Below are positions 3,835-5,633 of a DNA stretch of 5,633 nucleotides, one piece after another. Position 1 is the first letter of the stretch. Each line of letters begins with the position of its first letter. The stretch is from Oscillospiraceae bacterium (GTDB lineage Bacteria > Bacillota > Clostridia > Oscillospirales > Ruminococcaceae), in NCBI GenBank assembly GCA_017848075.1, contig JAGALG010000095.1:1-5633 (forward strand), read 5' to 3'. The notes under the pieces were generated by a model that saw only the letters and a list, made by a program, of their open reading frames with translations, ran no database searches and was not told where the DNA came from. A program made the position numbers and the translations under genes.

Positions 3835-5633
3835 ATGAGAGAAGATTTAATTGAAATTCAGGAAAACCGAAAATACCTGCGCATGCTTTCTCAGAAATAC
3901 CCATCGGTTCTTGCGGTAGCAGACCGCATTGTTGAGCTGGCTTCTCACGATGCTCTGCCCAAAGGTACCGAGCACTTTATGAGTGATATTCACGGCGAAG
4001 CAGATGCTTTTATCCATATTTTGAACAACGCCTCCGGTGTTATCCGTGAGAAGGTAGACTGGCGCTTTGGTCACCTTCTCTCCGAGGAGGAGCGGGATAA
4101 CTTCGCAACTCTGGTGTATTATCCAAGACAGAAAATGGCTTTGGTAAAACGCCGCAGTAAAAACATTAAGGACTGGTATCTGATCACCATTGAGCGTTTG
4201 GTGGAGCTGTGCCGCGTGATGACCACCAAGTATTCCCGCCGCATCGTTCGTGAGCGGGCGCCGAAGGGCTATGAGTACATCATCGACGAGCTGATCTATA
4301 CCAATTACGATGATGCCAACAAAGAAAGCTATTATAACACCATCATTCAGACCATGATCGAGCTAGAAATGGCCGATGATCTGATCACCGCCCTCTGCTC
4401 CCTGATCAAAGCACTGGCTGTTGACCGCCTGCACATTCTGGGCGATGTTTATGACCGAGGCCCTCGTCCTGACATCATCATCGACCAGCTGATCGAACAT
4501 CACAATGTGGACTTCCAGTGGGGCAACCATGATATCCTCTGGATGGGTGCTGCCTCCGGTAGCCGTGCCTGCATTGCCAATGTACTGAACATTGCTCTGC
4601 AGTACAACAATACGGATCTGATCGAAAATGTTTACGGCATCAGCCTTCGTGAGCTGGCCATGTTTGCACAGGAAACCTATGCAGACTGCCCTGTCTTCAC
4701 TCCAAAGGTTGTCAACACGGAAACACAGGGCGCCAAAGAGATCCAGCTGCTGGCGAAAATGAAAAAAGCCATTGATATCATTATGCTGAAGCTGGAGGGC
4801 CGCATTATCAAACGCCATCCGGAATTCCTGATGGACGACCGCCTGTTTCTGGATAAGATCGACTACGAAAATAAATGCGTTACCGTTCGTGGTACCGTTT
4901 ATCCGCTCCGTGACTGGGACTTCCCAACTGTTGACCCATCCAATCCATATGAGCTGACCAACGACGAGCGCCGCGTCATGCGTAATCTGAAGACCGCCTT
5001 CAAGGAGAGCGAAAAACTTCGCCGCCATATGAACTTCCTGTATACCAAAGGCGGTATGTACACACGCTATAACGCCAATCTGCTGTTCCATAGCTGCGTT
5101 CCGATGAATCCGGATGGCAGCTTTACCGAAGTGGAGGTAGACGGCCAGAAATACTCCGGCCGTGCGTTGATGCACATCAGCGAGTCCATGGCTCGTCAGG
5201 CTTACATGGCTCCAAAGGACAGCAGTGAGCGCTCCCTTGCCAAGGACTTTATCTGGTATCTGTGGTGCGGACCAAACTCCCCGCTCTTCGGTCGTGCCCG
5301 CATGACCACCTTCGAGCGCCTGCTCATCGAGGATAAGGACAGCTGGAAAGAGCCGCAGAACCCTTACTACGATCTTGCCAACGATGAGGAGACCTGTCTG
5401 CGTATTCTGAAAGAATTCGATCTGACTTCCCCACATTCCCATATCATCAATGGTCATGTTCCGGTAAAAGTGAAAAAAGGCGAAAGCCCGATCAAGGGCA
5501 ACGGTCGTCTGCTGCTGATCGACGGCGGCTTCTCCCGAGCCTACCACAATACGACCGGTATTGCAGGCTATACCCTGATCTACAACTCTCACGGTATGCG
5601 TATCGTTGCACATGAGCCATTCACCACCACCGA
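3835..5633 (+). CDS. fbp: Class III fructose-1,6-bisphosphatase (Firmicutes type), 3' end outside window
   Basis: The first 599 complete codons of a class III FBPase, which hydrolyses fructose 1,6-bisphosphate to fructose 6-phosphate in gluconeogenesis. The Bacillus subtilis enzyme has 671 residues, so about 70 are probably missing beyond the edge. Seen: metallophosphatase motifs SDIHGE (50-55), GDVYDRG (203-209) and WGNHDILWMGAASG (from 229), which carry the metal ligands of the calcineurin-like fold; then HSCVPM (from 419), NGHVPV (539-544) and DGGFSRAYHNTTGIAGYTL (563-581), all typical of this family. The long insertion between the first two metal motifs is normal for class III. The ATG at 3835 is the first in frame after a stop at 3799 and has AGAAGG 7 bases before it. 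Family knowledge: the enzyme is Mn-dependent and cytoplasmic, and the B. subtilis one is affected by phosphoenolpyruvate. No frameshift or missing motif is seen. It is transcribed away from ribU, so the two are not an operon. Confidence 0.96.
   Translation, partial: MREDLIEIQENRKYLRMLSQKYPSVLAVADRIVELASHDALPKGTEHFMSDIHGEADAFIHILNNASGVIREKVDWRFGHLLSEEERDNFATLVYYPRQKMALVKRRSKNIKDWYLITIERLVELCRVMTTKYSRRIVRERAPKGYEYIIDELIYTNYDDANKESYYNTIIQTMIELEMADDLITALCSLIKALAVDRLHILGDVYDRGPRPDIIIDQLIEHHNVDFQWGNHDILWMGAASGSRACIANVLNIALQYNNTDLIENVYGISLRELAMFAQETYADCPVFTPKVVNTETQGAKEIQLLAKMKKAIDIIMLKLEGRIIKRHPEFLMDDRLFLDKIDYENKCVTVRGTVYPLRDWDFPTVDPSNPYELTNDERRVMRNLKTAFKESEKLRRHMNFLYTKGGMYTRYNANLLFHSCVPMNPDGSFTEVEVDGQKYSGRALMHISESMARQAYMAPKDSSERSLAKDFIWYLWCGPNSPLFGRARMTTFERLLIEDKDSWKEPQNPYYDLANDEETCLRILKEFDLTSPHSHIINGHVPVKVKKGESPIKGNGRLLLIDGGFSRAYHNTTGIAGYTLIYNSHGMRIVAHEPFTTT

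Noticed and set aside
4363..5613. A 416-codon open frame on the minus strand inside fbp
   Set aside because: It lies entirely antisense to a well-conserved FBPase gene with all its motifs. Its translation resembles no known family and has no ribosome binding site that stands out. Long antisense frames arise from the codon bias of the real gene.

Overview
The window looks like chromosomal DNA of a Firmicute (Bacillota), most likely a Clostridia-type anaerobe. This is inferred from gene content: the YloU-YloV (Asp23/Gls24 protein plus fatty-acid-kinase-like) pair, a RibU-type ECF riboflavin S component under an FMN riboswitch, a lipoprotein solute-binding protein, and a class III (Firmicutes-type) fructose-1,6-bisphosphatase. 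Ribosome binding sites are strong AGGAGG-like sequences, and two genes start with GTG. No tRNA, rRNA, insertion sequence, CRISPR array or phage gene is visible.

Layout. Positions 1-454 (minus) hold the N-terminal third or so of a YloV/FakA-like DAK2-domain kinase, cut by the left edge. After an 87-base spacer with a perfect 11-bp hairpin comes yloU at 542-892 (minus), the small Asp23/Gls24 partner gene. The next 263 bases carry no credible gene. They hold a consensus -10 promoter close to yloU, a second extended -10 promoter further upstream, and a 9-bp long-range inverted repeat that could close a structured leader or small RNA. Positions 1156-2664 (minus) encode a family 5 (peptide/oligopeptide type) ABC solute-binding lipoprotein with no permease or ATPase gene visible beside it. 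An intrinsic terminator at 2758-2791 separates it from ribU at 2801-3412 (minus).

The 422 bases between ribU and fbp are a dense control region. On the minus strand they hold a near-perfect sigma-A promoter (TTGACA, 17-base spacer, TATACT), a complete FMN riboswitch aptamer, an intrinsic terminator forming the expression platform, and the ribU ribosome binding site. On the plus strand there is an extended -10 promoter for fbp, which runs from 3835 off the right edge with about 600 codons present.

Functionally the window is mostly housekeeping: riboflavin uptake under FMN feedback, gluconeogenesis through FBPase, probable fatty-acid phosphorylation or envelope function through YloU/YloV, and one nutrient-binding lipoprotein. 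I do not see a clearly novel system. The least explained parts are the yloU upstream region with its possible structured RNA, the intercistronic hairpin, and the orphan solute-binding protein.
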